Shown here: positions 7,509 to 15,214 of the stretch, piece by piece | How positions within the stretch are numbered: the stretch's first letter is position 1 | Layout: each line of letters begins with the position of its first letter | Origin: a virus | DNA length: 41,888 nt | IMG/VR virus record: IMGVR_UViG_3300045240_000066 | Coordinates: 1-41,888 of that record | Direction: 5' to 3' (one strand) | Program-made: the position numbers and the translations under genes | Notes under the pieces: model-generated | What the model saw: only the letters and a program-made list of their open reading frames with translations | What the model was told of the DNA's origin: nothing | Databases searched by the model: none

Positions 7509-8798
7509 ATGCCGCGCGATGGTTCCGGCGTTTATACGATCCCGAGCGGCACGCATGGAGTGCCCAACACTACCATCTCGTCAACCGCCTATAACGCCTA
7601 CGTCGACGATGTCGCGACTGACCTCAACGCCAAGCGGCCGATCGTGGCCGGCGGCACCGGCGCCAGCAACGCGCCGGATGCTCGCGCGCTGCTCGGCACT
7701 GATACCGCAGGGCAACTGGTCGCGGACTACAATGCCTTCGTGTTCTCGCCCGGCAGCTTCTACTCGGCGGTGGCGGCGACCAATTCCCCGGTCGCCGGGC
7801 ATGCCTTCTCCGGCATCTGCTATTCCGGCGACCCCCTGCCGGTCCCGCCGGCCGCGCCGGCAAACCTCAACCTCGTCATCGAGGCGCGCGACCAGAGCGA
7901 CACGGTGGTGCCGGGCACGCTGTATATCCGCGAGCGTAAGGCCGGCGTCTGGGGCGCCTGGACCAATCCGGCCGCCGTCGCGATCGCCGCCGCCATCAAC
8001 ACCTTCACGCCGCCACCGTGCGGGCGGCTGGCCTGGGTCAGCGCCACATCACTGAGCTACAAGCCGCAGCTCGGCAATATGCTGCGGATCAACGGCCAGA
8101 ACTACGTCATCCCCAGTGCCGGCATCGCCGGCCTCAGTAATACCGGCGTATTCGTCAACGGCACCGGCGGCGCTAACCTTGTGGCGAGCACCGATTACTG
8201 GGTCTATGCCTTCGTCAATTCCGGCGCGGTCACGGCCGACTTCCGCACGGCTTCGACGCATGCGCCGAGCGCAACGCCCGGCAACGAAGGCGTCGAGATC
8301 CTCACCGGCAACGACACCCGCACGCTGATCGGGCTGGTTCACACCAATTCAGGCGGCCAGTTCGCCGACAGCGTGACGCAGCGCTTCGTACTGAGCTGGT
8401 TCAACCGCAAGCGCCGGCACATGCTCAACACCTTCACGGTGTCACGCACCACCACGTCAGCGGCGCAGATCGAGGTCAATACCGAAATCCGCTGCGAGTT
8501 CATGCTGTGGAACGACGACACGCCCTACTTCTCGGTCAACGCCATGACGTTCCCCGGCGCCGCGGCGGGTAACCAGACGTTCACCACGATCGGCTTCAAT
8601 ACCGGCTATGAACGCGCCAGCGTCAACAACCAGGGCGAAACCAACTTCCAGCCCGGCATGGGCGGTAGCGTCTCGATCTGGAAGGCGCCGCTCGGCGAAG
8701 GCTACAACTTCGCCACCCTGGTCGGCTGGGTCGCGCCCGGCGGCACCACTGGCACATGGCTGGCAAGCTGCACGCTCACCGGCTCGGTCACCGGGTGA
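7509..8798 (+). CDS. Tail fibre / receptor-binding protein
   Basis: The 429-residue protein opens with MPRDGSGVYTIPSGT and, at residues 22-58, a TTISSTAYNAYVDDVATDLN ... RPIVAGGTGAS pattern, a common N-terminal anchoring module of phage tail fibres. The rest is beta-rich and Asn/Gly/Thr-rich, with WGAWTNPA and GSVSIWKAPLGEGYN segments typical of fibre or spike domains. There is no obvious catalytic site or chaperone domain at the C-terminus. The start is supported by gaggaggcgac just upstream. The lysis-like genes follow directly, the first start overlapping this stop as GTGA. Confidence 0.88.
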   Translation: MPRDGSGVYTIPSGTHGVPNTTISSTAYNAYVDDVATDLNAKRPIVAGGTGASNAPDARALLGTDTAGQLVADYNAFVFSPGSFYSAVAATNSPVAGHAFSGICYSGDPLPVPPAAPANLNLVIEARDQSDTVVPGTLYIRERKAGVWGAWTNPAAVAIAAAINTFTPPPCGRLAWVSATSLSYKPQLGNMLRINGQNYVIPSAGIAGLSNTGVFVNGTGGANLVASTDYWVYAFVNSGAVTADFRTASTHAPSATPGNEGVEILTGNDTRTLIGLVHTNSGGQFADSVTQRFVLSWFNRKRRHMLNTFTVSRTTTSAAQIEVNTEIRCEFMLWNDDTPYFSVNAMTFPGAAAGNQTFTTIGFNTGYERASVNNQGETNFQPGMGGSVSIWKAPLGEGYNFATLVGWVAPGGTTGTWLASCTLTGSVTG

Positions 8799-8968
8799 TC
8801 CTCTCCACACCTAAGGAGACGATCGACGCCCTCAAGGGGACGCCAATCCTGCTCGCGGCGATGATCCTCAACGTGATTGTGCTGGCCGGCTTCGGCTGGA
8901 CCATCCACCAAGTGTCGTCCTCGATCGAGCGTCGCGACGCGCTGATCAAGAGCTGCCTGGAGAAGTAA
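8795..8968 (+). CDS. Small single-pass membrane protein, holin candidate
   Basis: From the GTG at 8795, which overlaps the fibre stop, the product has 57 residues. A short polar N-terminus is followed by one hydrophobic segment (about residues 16-35, TPILLAAMILNVIVLAGFGW) and a charged tail ending IERRDALIKSCLEK. The layout fits a small phage holin or a spanin-like helper, and two more lysis-type genes follow immediately. A farther upstream ATG (8756) would read through the fibre gene end. No named family is certain. Confidence 0.75.
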   Translation: MILSTPKETIDALKGTPILLAAMILNVIVLAGFGWTIHQVSSSIERRDALIKSCLEK

Positions 8969-8969
8969 G

Positions 8970-9137
8970 ATGTCGACGGTCGGTCTTATCCTGCTTGTCC
9001 TGCTCGTGCTCGCGCTGCTCGGCGGCTTCGGCGGCTGGGGCGGCGGCCCGTTCTACGGCACCGGATATTACGGCGGCGGCGTGCTCGGCGTGCTGCTGGT
9101 GATCCTGATCGTGCTGGTCGTGCTCGGCAAGATCTGA
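8970..9137 (+). CDS. DUF3309-like two-helix membrane protein
   Basis: This 55-residue reading frame has ATG at 8970, one base after the previous TAA, and TGA at 9135-9137. It begins MSTVGLILLVLLVLALLGGF, continues with a Gly/Trp/Tyr-rich turn (GGWGGGPFYGTGYYGGG), and has a second hydrophobic helix (VLGVLLVILIVLVVLGKI). This hydrophobic-Gly/Tyr-hydrophobic layout matches DUF3309, a small membrane family common in Alphaproteobacteria. In this position it may serve as a holin or pinholin with its neighbour. The stop overlaps the next ATG (TGATG). Confidence 0.8.
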   Translation: MSTVGLILLVLLVLALLGGFGGWGGGPFYGTGYYGGGVLGVLLVILIVLVVLGKI

Positions 9138-9712
9138 TGGTCACCATCTGCATTTCGGCCGGCGAGCGCGGCCACGCCGTCAACGCCGCATGGTGCCGCG
9201 CGCTGCGCGCCGCGCTCATCAGCCGGGGCCTGCGCGCCCATATGCTGGGGACGCCGTCAGGCCACGAGAACGCGCACACGCAGTCCCTGATCGACTGGCA
9301 CAACAGCATGGCCCGCGATCTTGATGTCTGCATCAGGCCCGAGCGCCTGCGTGAGGAAGGCGCCGAGAACACCGGCGTCCAAGTATTCTTCGCCGATGGC
9401 GAGCGTGAACTCGCAACCGAAGTGGCAGCAGCAATCGCGCAGCGCGGCGGCGTGGCCGACTGCGGCGCGCACCTGAGCGCGGGCCCGTTCCTCGTCGGTA
9501 CACATCAGCACGCTCTCCTCATCGCCCTGGCGCAGCCGCCGCACGACGCCGCCTGGGGGGCGGTCGCCGACGCCCTGGTGCTCGCGCTGCCGCTGCCGGC
9601 GGCGCCCCCGGTGATTGCCTTGCGGCCCCATGTTAAGGTCGAGCTGACACTGCCGAATGACGTCGAGCTGCGGCTGTTCATAAATGGTGAAGAACTACTG
9701 CTGCCGGATTGA
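9137..9712 (+). CDS. Degenerate amidase_3 paralogue (probably inactive)
   Basis: The 191-residue protein aligns by eye with the N-terminal amidase domain of this phage's endolysin (23241-24248). Shared blocks are DxxxxxHN...RDLDVxI (about 53-66), GVxV (80-83), ELAxxVxxAIAxxG (91-104), FLxGT (118-122) and AxLI (126-129). The zinc and catalytic positions are lost: the endolysin's GHG becomes GER (9-11), SIH becomes CIR (R67), and LIEVCF becomes LIALAQ (A130). Hydrolase activity is therefore unlikely. It lies after two small membrane proteins, where an endolysin is often found. It may bind cell wall, regulate the lysin or be a relic. The last 40 residues are unrelated. Confidence 0.8.
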   Translation: MVTICISAGERGHAVNAAWCRALRAALISRGLRAHMLGTPSGHENAHTQSLIDWHNSMARDLDVCIRPERLREEGAENTGVQVFFADGERELATEVAAAIAQRGGVADCGAHLSAGPFLVGTHQHALLIALAQPPHDAAWGAVADALVLALPLPAAPPVIALRPHVKVELTLPNDVELRLFINGEELLLPD

Positions 9713-9770
9713 CGGCGCCGGCCAAATCAGTGCAACACCGCGTGAGTAAGCGTTGCGTCCTGAGTTCCAG

Positions 9771-9796
9771 CGCCCGCCGGGCCCCCTCGGCGGGCG
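9771..9796. terminator. Putative bidirectional terminator hairpin
   Basis: A perfect 9-bp stem (CGCCCGCCG at 9771-9779, CGGCGGGCG at 9788-9796) with an 8-base loop lies between the end of the rightward late genes (9712) and the end of the leftward block (9875). There is no clear T-run, so intrinsic termination is uncertain. A second weaker GC-rich inverted repeat follows at about 9811-9842. The gap 9713-9874 holds nothing else I can identify. Confidence 0.5.
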
Positions 9797-9874
9797 TCCT
9801 GCTGCTTGGACCCGAGGCGGGGAGGATTGGGACAACCCGCCCCGGGCCCGCAGCGCACCGCCCAGGCACCACGG

Positions 9875-10090
9875 CTAGGCGGGACGGTTGCGCACTATGG
9901 ATAACCGCTTCGGCTGGCCGGCGGCTATGAAGGACAGCAGCAGCTCGGCGCGCGTCACCAGTCGGGACAGCTCGCGCGTATGCGCCGCCACGACCGGGTA
10001 CGTCGCAGGTTCGAGCGCCATGATGATCAGGCGATCGAGCACCTGCAGGGTGGTGTCGGCGGCCTGCTTGACCGTCTCATCGGGTGACAT
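9875..10090 (-). CDS. Small helical protein of unknown function
   Basis: The start is taken at the ATG at 10090 (MSPDETVKQAADTTL), preceded on its strand by gaggag at a 5-base spacing; the product has 71 residues. An in-frame start at 10114 would add eight residues with weaker support. The protein looks all-helical, with Asp/Thr/Leu heptads and no recognised family. It is transcribed divergently from the HTH gene at 10188 across a 97-base gap carrying repeat and palindrome elements, so it may share their control. Confidence 0.6.
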   Translation of the reverse strand: MSPDETVKQAADTTLQVLDRLIIMALEPATYPVVAAHTRELSRLVTRAELLLSFIAAGQPKRLSIVRNRPA

Positions 10091-10119
10091 GGTGGGCTCC
10101 TCTTCCGCCGCCACCTTAT

Positions 10120-10141
10120 CTCAAGTATTGTGAAGGACAAT
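10120..10141. promoter_or_regulatory. Overlapping palindromes, possible operator
   Basis: ATTGT-gaagg-ACAAT (10127-10141) is a 5-bp inverted repeat. The overlapping CTCAAGTATTGTGAA (10120-10134) resembles, at about 10 of 15 positions, the TTCACAT-A-ATGTGAA palindrome at 22517-22531. The site sits between two divergent genes, one encoding an HTH protein, which suggests an operator or promoter region. No clear -35/-10 pair was assigned. Confidence 0.4.
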
Positions 10142-10174
10142 CATTTCCCGGACATTTCCCGGACATTTCCCGGA
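10142..10174. repeat. Three perfect 11-bp tandem repeats (iteron-like)
   Basis: CATTTCCCGGA occurs three times head to tail at 10142-10152, 10153-10163 and 10164-10174, ending 13 bases before the ATG of the HTH gene. One helical turn per repeat would place bound protein molecules on the same DNA face. This may be an operator array for the adjacent HTH protein, or iterons. Confidence 0.9.
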
Positions 10175-10187
10175 GCAAGGTTAGCAA

Positions 10188-10520
10188 ATGGCGAAGCGGC
10201 AGACGGTCGGCGGCGTGGTCGAGGCATTGGGAGGCACCCGCGTCGTCGCCGAGATCCTGCGCACGACCCAGCCCGCCGTGTGCAACTGGCGGGCTCGTAA
10301 CCAGTTCCCGTCAAACACCTACGTGGCGCTGCGCACGCTCACGGATGATATTGGCATTCCGGCGCCGGCCGCGCTCTGGGGGATGCGGACGCTGCTCGGT
10401 GATACTTCGCCATATCCGCCAAGTAAGCCTCGAAGGCGGCCTGCCGCGACATCTTGTAGTGAACCCGGTTCAGCTTCAGATCATCCACTGTGTGATCCGC
10501 CACGCAGACCCGAATCGTGA
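10188..10520 (+). CDS. HTH regulator, carph-isopro type
   Basis: The protein has 110 residues. Its first 65 form a helix-turn-helix domain (VVEALGGTRVVAEILRTTQ, then AVCNWRARNQFPSNTYVAL) ending in APAALWGM. This matches small alphaproteobacterial phage HTH proteins described as carph-isopro domain proteins, which probably act as repressor/Cro-like regulators. Upstream are three 11-bp tandem repeats and palindromes that could be its operators. The C-terminal 45 residues are Pro/Arg/Ser-rich and antisense to the end of the helicase gene, with which this gene overlaps tail to tail (10339-10520). The conserved part ends near 10390. Confidence 0.7.
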   Translation: MAKRQTVGGVVEALGGTRVVAEILRTTQPAVCNWRARNQFPSNTYVALRTLTDDIGIPAPAALWGMRTLLGDTSPYPPSKPRRRPAATSCSEPGSASDHPLCDPPRRPES

Positions 10521-11793
10521 CTTTATCGGCTTGGCCGGGGCGGTGCAGCCGGGCGATGGTCTGTTCCCAGTATTCCGGCGACCACGTCGGCGCGACCCAG
10601 AGCTGGGTGCTGCCGCCATGCTGCAGGTTCAAGCCATGTCCGCCCGAGGCCGGGTGCATCGCCAGGAACGGCAGCTCGCGCGCATTCCAGGCCTTGATGC
10701 GCTCGTCTGATACGCGATCACCTACGCCAGGGCCGAGCCAGGGCAGCTTCGCGCCGCACACTCCGAGCATCATGTCGAGGTCTTCGACGAACTCATAGAT
10801 CAGCAGCAGCGGCTCGTCGGCGCCCTCAACGAGCTCGGCAAGCCACTCCATCTTCACAGTGTGAACATGGCGCGCGATCGGGGCGAGCTTCGGTTCGTAG
10901 AGGAAGCCGTTAGCGATCTGCGCGAGCTTGCCGGTGGCGACCGCGGCCGACACCGCGACGATATCCTCTTCACCAGGGCCGCCGCGCACGAACAACTCCT
11001 CGTGCATGGTGTCGTAATCCGCGCGCGCGGCCGGCGGCAATTGGATGCGATCCTTGATCACGGTGAGCGCCGGCATCTGCGGCATTTCATCGGGCGCGAG
11101 CGCGATCACCAGCGGCGCGAGCTCGGCGTTGAGCTTGTCCTCCGCACCAGGGAGCGGCGCCCAGCGGTAGCCGTTGAAATCAGTCGGATAGAAATGCTCG
11201 CGCTGCCATTTGTAGAAGCTCTTGCCCCATAGCCGCGCGTCAGTGACGATGCGCGCCGGCATGAACAAGTCTTCCGCTGAATTTGGCCGCAGCGTCCCTG
11301 ACAGGCCCCAGATGCCGCCGAAGCGCCAGCTATGCTTGGCCAGGAGCTGCGCGCGCTTGCTGGTCGGATTGCGCAGCCGCGACACTTCGTCGATGACCAG
11401 CAAGTCAAACAGCGCATGGTCCTCTGGGTACTCCAGCAGCTCGGGGATGAGCCACTGCACGATGTCGAGCCCGCAGATTGTGATATCGCGCTCATGCGCG
11501 GTCGCGAGCTGCGCCTTGCGCTTCCCTGGCGAGCCCATCAGCACTTCGTATTTCAATCCGGCCAGATGCGCCCAGTCCGCGATCTCTTCCGGCCAGACGT
11601 TGCGCGCCACGCGCTTCGGCGCCAGCACCAGAGCATGGCGCGTCGCCTTAGTCTGTATCAGCGTAGCGATCGCGGTGAGCGCGGCGGCGGATTTCCCCGC
11701 GCCCATCCGCGCGACGCAGAACGCCTCGGTGTTGTCGACGAGCTGCTCGGCGAAGCGGCGCTGGTAGGCCCGCAGCTCAGTGTTCTGGCGCAT
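10339..11793 (-). CDS. SNF2/SF2-family DNA helicase
   Basis: This 484-residue ATPase starts at the ATG at 11793, which overlaps the previous stop (TGATG); a GTG three bases upstream is possible. Superfamily 2 motifs are clear: motif I MGAGKS (30-35), motif II DEVS (135-138, a DEAH variant), motif III GLSGT, and motif VI QTIARLHRPGQ near residue 405, the R-H-R-x-G-Q typical of SNF2-like helicases. It is the last gene in a leftward replication operon with polymerase, DNA-binding protein and nuclease, so it probably remodels or unwinds replication intermediates. The last ~20 residues are low-complexity and overlap the convergent HTH gene. Confidence 0.92.
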   Translation of the reverse strand: MRQNTELRAYQRRFAEQLVDNTEAFCVARMGAGKSAAALTAIATLIQTKATRHALVLAPKRVARNVWPEEIADWAHLAGLKYEVLMGSPGKRKAQLATAHERDITICGLDIVQWLIPELLEYPEDHALFDLLVIDEVSRLRNPTSKRAQLLAKHSWRFGGIWGLSGTLRPNSAEDLFMPARIVTDARLWGKSFYKWQREHFYPTDFNGYRWAPLPGAEDKLNAELAPLVIALAPDEMPQMPALTVIKDRIQLPPAARADYDTMHEELFVRGGPGEEDIVAVSAAVATGKLAQIANGFLYEPKLAPIARHVHTVKMEWLAELVEGADEPLLLIYEFVEDLDMMLGVCGAKLPWLGPGVGDRVSDERIKAWNARELPFLAMHPASGGHGLNLQHGGSTQLWVAPTWSPEYWEQTIARLHRPGQADKVTIRVCVADHTVDDLKLNRVHYKMSRQAAFEAYLADMAKYHRAASASPRARPAPECQYHP

Positions 11794-12140
11794 CACTCGC
11801 CCTCATGGCGGATGTGATCCTCAGGATCTTCTTCTTCCTCATCGGCCTCATGGCGGATGTGATCCTCAGGCTCTTCTTCTTCTTCCTCATCGGTCGGTGG
11901 TCGTGGCGACCACTCGTCAACGTCATGCTCAGTCTCTAATATCTTGACGGCGGCCTCGATCATCCGAGCCGGTACTGTGCCGGCGAATTGCTCGTCCAGT
12001 TCCTCGCGCGCGTCGACCGGGCCGCCATAGATGTACTGATAGCCACCTTCGGCCGTTTCATACGGCAGGCACTCGGCCGGGCTCTCGTAGTTATCCAAGA
12101 ACCACTTCACCATGTCATTGACAGTCAGGCGCAGCGTCAT
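11793..12140 (-). CDS. Small acidic protein with duplicated PEDHIRHE tail
   Basis: The start at 12140 (MTLRLTVNDMVKWFLDNYES) overlaps the polymerase stop as ATGA, giving 115 residues. The first 85 residues look globular, with no family recognised. The tail is very acidic and carries two copies of (E/D)PEDHIRHE separated by a Glu run, encoded by an exact 25-bp direct repeat. The stop overlaps the helicase ATG. Lying between the polymerase and helicase genes, it may be an accessory replication factor or DNA mimic; this is inference from position and charge. Confidence 0.75.
   Translation of the reverse strand: MTLRLTVNDMVKWFLDNYESPAECLPYETAEGGYQYIYGGPVDAREELDEQFAGTVPARMIEAAVKILETEHDVDEWSPRPPTDEEEEEEPEDHIRHEADEEEEDPEDHIRHEGE
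11801..11870. repeat. 25-bp exact direct repeat in acidic tail
   Basis: The same 25 bases, beginning cctcatggcggatgtgatcc, occur at 11801-11825 and 11846-11870, separated by 20 bases. They encode the duplicated PEDHIRHE peptide of the 11793-12140 gene. The exact identity suggests a recent duplication. Confidence 0.9.
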
Positions 12141-14320
12141 AGCGGCCTCGCGCTCTTGGAGTAGTACGGATAGATCGTCTCTTCGCTCATCAGCGGCAGG
12201 CCGGCTGACCATGCGAAACCGCGCTGCATCTCGGCGCGCAGCGCCTCGGCCGTGATCTCGGCCATGTCCGCAGCAACTTCGAGTAAGACTTCGTCATGGG
12301 TATGCAGACGCACGCGCGCGTCCTTGAGCCGCACGAGTGTCCCGCGCAGGATGTCCGCCGACGCGGCCTGCGTGACGTTCTCAGCCAGCATGCCCGGCCA
12401 CAGCTTGACGCGGGCGCGCCCGCGCGAGAACCGCAGATGCCGGGTGTAGCTGATGATGTTATCGTCGTCGTCGAGATCAGCCACCATCTCATGCTTGGCG
12501 TGCCGATAGGTCAGTATCCGCCCGGACGGCAGCACGCACAGCAGCGAGCCCTGCAGGTATTCCGGCAGGAAGATGTAGGAGATCCGGCCGGCGGACTGCA
12601 CTCGGCGTGGGTTCATCAGGGCGCGCAACGCGGCGCCCCAGAGCCCATACGAGGCTCCGGTATTGTCGTCGTGGCGACCCCAGAATTCTACGCACCACGC
12701 ATTGTGATCGCGCCAGCGAGTGACCACAGCTTTACCCTCGAGGTCGCTGATATACAGCCCATAGCCGGCGCCCATGCTCTGCAGCGCCTTGACGCCGCCG
12801 CCGTAGCCGAGCGCCAGCTCGGCGACCTTGCCGCGCTGCCGCAACGCCTTAGTGACCTGACCGATCGGGATGCCGGAGAGCGCCGCCGCGGTGCGGGTGT
12901 AGAGATCCGGCTGCTTGGGATCGGTATCGACGCGGCGGAAGATGTCGAGGCGGGCCTCGCCGGTTTTACCAGCCAACCAAGGGAGAACCCTCGCCTCGAT
13001 CTGGCTCCAGTCTGACCAGACGAAGAGATTGCCCGGATCCGGCACGAAGGCGGTGCGGATCAACAGCGATAGCTTACGGGACACGGGCACGTCATCACCG
13101 AGGGCGGCCAGTTCGTCATAGCTGCAGCCGGCGAGGATCGCTTCGATCGCCTCATGCTCATAGGGCAGCGTGTCTCTTGCGAGGTTATGCACCTGCGCAC
13201 CGCGCGAGGAGGCGCGCCCGGTCTGCCCGGCGCCTTCGAACACGTATTGCCCCAGCAGCACGCCATCGACCGCACTGTTGGCAATCCTGGTGAACTTGGC
13301 GGGGGTCTTGGAGCCGCCCCAGCGGCGCAGCTCGAGCACGCGCCGGGTTATTTCAGTCCCAGCCGGTATCGCCGAGGGGATCTGATTGAGGATGTCGTCC
13401 AAGAGGACAATCAGGCTGACCACCCGGTTGCGGGTGAGCTGCATCTTCGCAGGACGGGTGATCTCGCCGGCTTCGTCACGCTCCTCCTCGCGGGTGAGCA
13501 GCTTGGCGCGGCCTTCGGGCGGAAGCCGCGGCAGCAGCCACGTCACCAGTCGCGCAATCTGGTCGATCGTGGTCACGGCGCCGCCGGTCAGCCGCTCGAG
13601 CTCGGCGCGCACTTTAACCCGATCAATCTCGGCCAGCTTGGCGGCGTGCGCGACCATGCTCATATCGACCCTAGCGCCGCACTCGTTGATGGCCTCCATG
13701 GCCCAGTATTCCTGCCACTCCTCGATCGGGAGCTGGCGCGTGCTCTCGAACACCGCGCGCATGGCGTCGACATCGCGGCGGGCGTAGAGCACGAATTGCA
13801 TCCATTCATCCGGGTGCGATACCGGCGAGGCGGTCGAGGCCGGCAGCGCAAACAGCTTGATCAGCTCACGGCCGCTCTCGTACTTCGGAACATTAGTGCC
13901 GGCGTAACGTGAGGCGGCGTGCAGGTCGGTGGGCAGTCCCGCCGCGCCGGCCTGCGCCATCGCGTCAATCATGTAGCGCGGCTCCATGAACGGGAACCCG
14001 ACCGTGCTGTAGTTCCAGATCGCACGGTCGAAGGCGGCGTTCCAGGCGCACCAGACTGCCTCGCCGCGCTGCACCCGCGCGTGATGCGCCTTCAGCGCAT
14101 CCGGCATCTCGTCCCAGGACAGTGGCCGCCGCGTTGTCTTGAGGGCGACCGCGGCGGTGTCAGCCCGGCCGATCGCATAAGCCAGCACAGTGGCAAACGC
14201 CTCGCCAGCGAAGCGGTAGGCGCCGACCACCGTGAGATCATGCGGCGACCACGTCTCGAAATCGAGATAGCCGACGTTCGCGAGGGCGAACGCCGGCTTG
14301 TACATGCGCTGCCCGATCAT
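12137..14320 (-). CDS. DNA polymerase, family A
   Basis: The 727-residue protein is a DNA polymerase I-type replicative enzyme. The N-terminal 3'-5' exonuclease domain shows D20-F-E22 (YLDFET), NAAFDRAIW (about 94-102) and YARRDVDAM (179-187). The polymerase domain shows motif A SDWSQIEARV with D437, motif B RQRGKVAELALGYGGG with K498 and Y506, and motif C H675-D676-E677. All catalytic residues are present, and there is no 5'-3' exonuclease domain, as usual for phage enzymes. The ATG at 14320 overlaps the previous stop as ATGA. It sits within the leftward replication operon. Confidence 0.97.
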   Translation of the reverse strand: MIGQRMYKPAFALANVGYLDFETWSPHDLTVVGAYRFAGEAFATVLAYAIGRADTAAVALKTTRRPLSWDEMPDALKAHHARVQRGEAVWCAWNAAFDRAIWNYSTVGFPFMEPRYMIDAMAQAGAAGLPTDLHAASRYAGTNVPKYESGRELIKLFALPASTASPVSHPDEWMQFVLYARRDVDAMRAVFESTRQLPIEEWQEYWAMEAINECGARVDMSMVAHAAKLAEIDRVKVRAELERLTGGAVTTIDQIARLVTWLLPRLPPEGRAKLLTREEERDEAGEITRPAKMQLTRNRVVSLIVLLDDILNQIPSAIPAGTEITRRVLELRRWGGSKTPAKFTRIANSAVDGVLLGQYVFEGAGQTGRASSRGAQVHNLARDTLPYEHEAIEAILAGCSYDELAALGDDVPVSRKLSLLIRTAFVPDPGNLFVWSDWSQIEARVLPWLAGKTGEARLDIFRRVDTDPKQPDLYTRTAAALSGIPIGQVTKALRQRGKVAELALGYGGGVKALQSMGAGYGLYISDLEGKAVVTRWRDHNAWCVEFWGRHDDNTGASYGLWGAALRALMNPRRVQSAGRISYIFLPEYLQGSLLCVLPSGRILTYRHAKHEMVADLDDDDNIISYTRHLRFSRGRARVKLWPGMLAENVTQAASADILRGTLVRLKDARVRLHTHDEVLLEVAADMAEITAEALRAEMQRGFAWSAGLPLMSEETIYPYYSKSARPL

Positions 14321-15189
14321 CGCGCGGCGGGCCGGCGCCGCTGCCCGGCATAGGCAGCGCCACCATGCGGCGGCATGGCCGCCGGGGCGGGCGGCTCGGT
14401 CTGCGGCGTGACGGGTGCCGCAGGAGCCGGCGGCACGGCGGCCACAGCGGGGCGGCGGCGCCGTGTCGGGGGCGCCTCGACCGGGGCCGGCGGCGTCTCG
14501 GCCGCAGGAGGCCGCGGCGGCTTCGGCGGCGGCGGCGGCGCCTTAGGCGGCTGCGGCTGGGGCGTGGCCGCGACGGCGATGGGCGGTGCGCCGGTATTGC
14601 CGTGGACATCGCGCCAGCCTGTGACTTCAAGCACAGGCTTGGCGATCTCCCCGTATTTGGGGTGGTCGTACCACTCGCAGCCGAGCTGCAGGACCGGGAA
14701 GCCGTGCAGCGGATCCCTGGTCAATTGCCGATGGATTGCCAGGATCAGGGCGTCCATCGCCTTCATCCCGCCATCGGAATTGGTGCGGTAGAGCACTTGG
14801 ATGTCGGCGTCCTCGCCTTCCATGCACTTCAATTGCATGCCGCGCTGTTTCTTGTAGGGCGTCCCCTTGATGTCGGGCGGCGCGGGCGGCATCGGCTTGG
14901 TGACGCTGACCATCACCTCGCCCTCGAGCTTGTTCTTGTCGGAGGAACTGCCGCTGTCGACCCAGCAGCACCAGCCGTGCTCGAGCGTGGTGATGTTGAC
15001 CAGCCAGGGTGCGCCTTCCTGCACCTCCTCGTTCTGCGGGCCATAGATCCACTCGCCTTGCTTGGACATCCGCAGGAACGGCAGGCCGGTGCCGACTGCA
15101 TTGTCCATGCGCGAGCGTTCGATGCCGCCCATCAGGGCGGCGGCGAAATCATCCGGCAGCGCCGGCAGGTTGGGGTCATTGTCGTCCAT
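14317..15189 (-). CDS. Replication-associated, probable ssDNA-binding protein
   Basis: The start at 15189 (MDDNDPNLPALPDDFAAAL) is preceded by an aaagga Shine-Dalgarno at 7 bases; the longer frame to 15252 lacks support. The protein has 290 residues. Residues 30-205 form a conserved-looking domain (LPFLRMSKQGEWIYG, EEVQEGAPWLVN, VMVSVTKPMPP, LQLGCEWYDHPKYGE) that I recall from phage replication modules, but I cannot name the family. Residues 210-290 are Pro/Ala-rich and disordered, as in many ssDNA-binding proteins. The ssDNA-binding role is inferred from its place between the DUF2800 nuclease and the polymerase. Confidence 0.7.
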   Translation of the reverse strand: MDDNDPNLPALPDDFAAALMGGIERSRMDNAVGTGLPFLRMSKQGEWIYGPQNEEVQEGAPWLVNITTLEHGWCCWVDSGSSSDKNKLEGEVMVSVTKPMPPAPPDIKGTPYKKQRGMQLKCMEGEDADIQVLYRTNSDGGMKAMDALILAIHRQLTRDPLHGFPVLQLGCEWYDHPKYGEIAKPVLEVTGWRDVHGNTGAPPIAVAATPQPQPPKAPPPPPKPPRPPAAETPPAPVEAPPTRRRRPAVAAVPPAPAAPVTPQTEPPAPAAMPPHGGAAYAGQRRRPAAR

Positions 15190-15214
15190 AGTCAGTCCTT
15201 TCAGGGGGTTGCAT

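Noticed and set aside
10142-10174. Tandem repeats as a CRISPR array
   Set aside because: The units are 11 bp with no spacers; the array is too short and regular for CRISPR.
10084-10710. 208-residue rightward frame over the control region and helicase end
   Set aside because: It overlaps a divergent promoter region, the HTH gene and the helicase, with no coding signature.
10853-10865. TTCACA-g-TGTGAA palindrome as a functional operator
   Set aside because: It lies inside the helicase coding region and has a one-base centre rather than three; it was left as a possible variant only.
13154-13912. 252-residue rightward frame inside the polymerase
   Set aside because: It is antisense to a complete family A polymerase whose motifs are all present.
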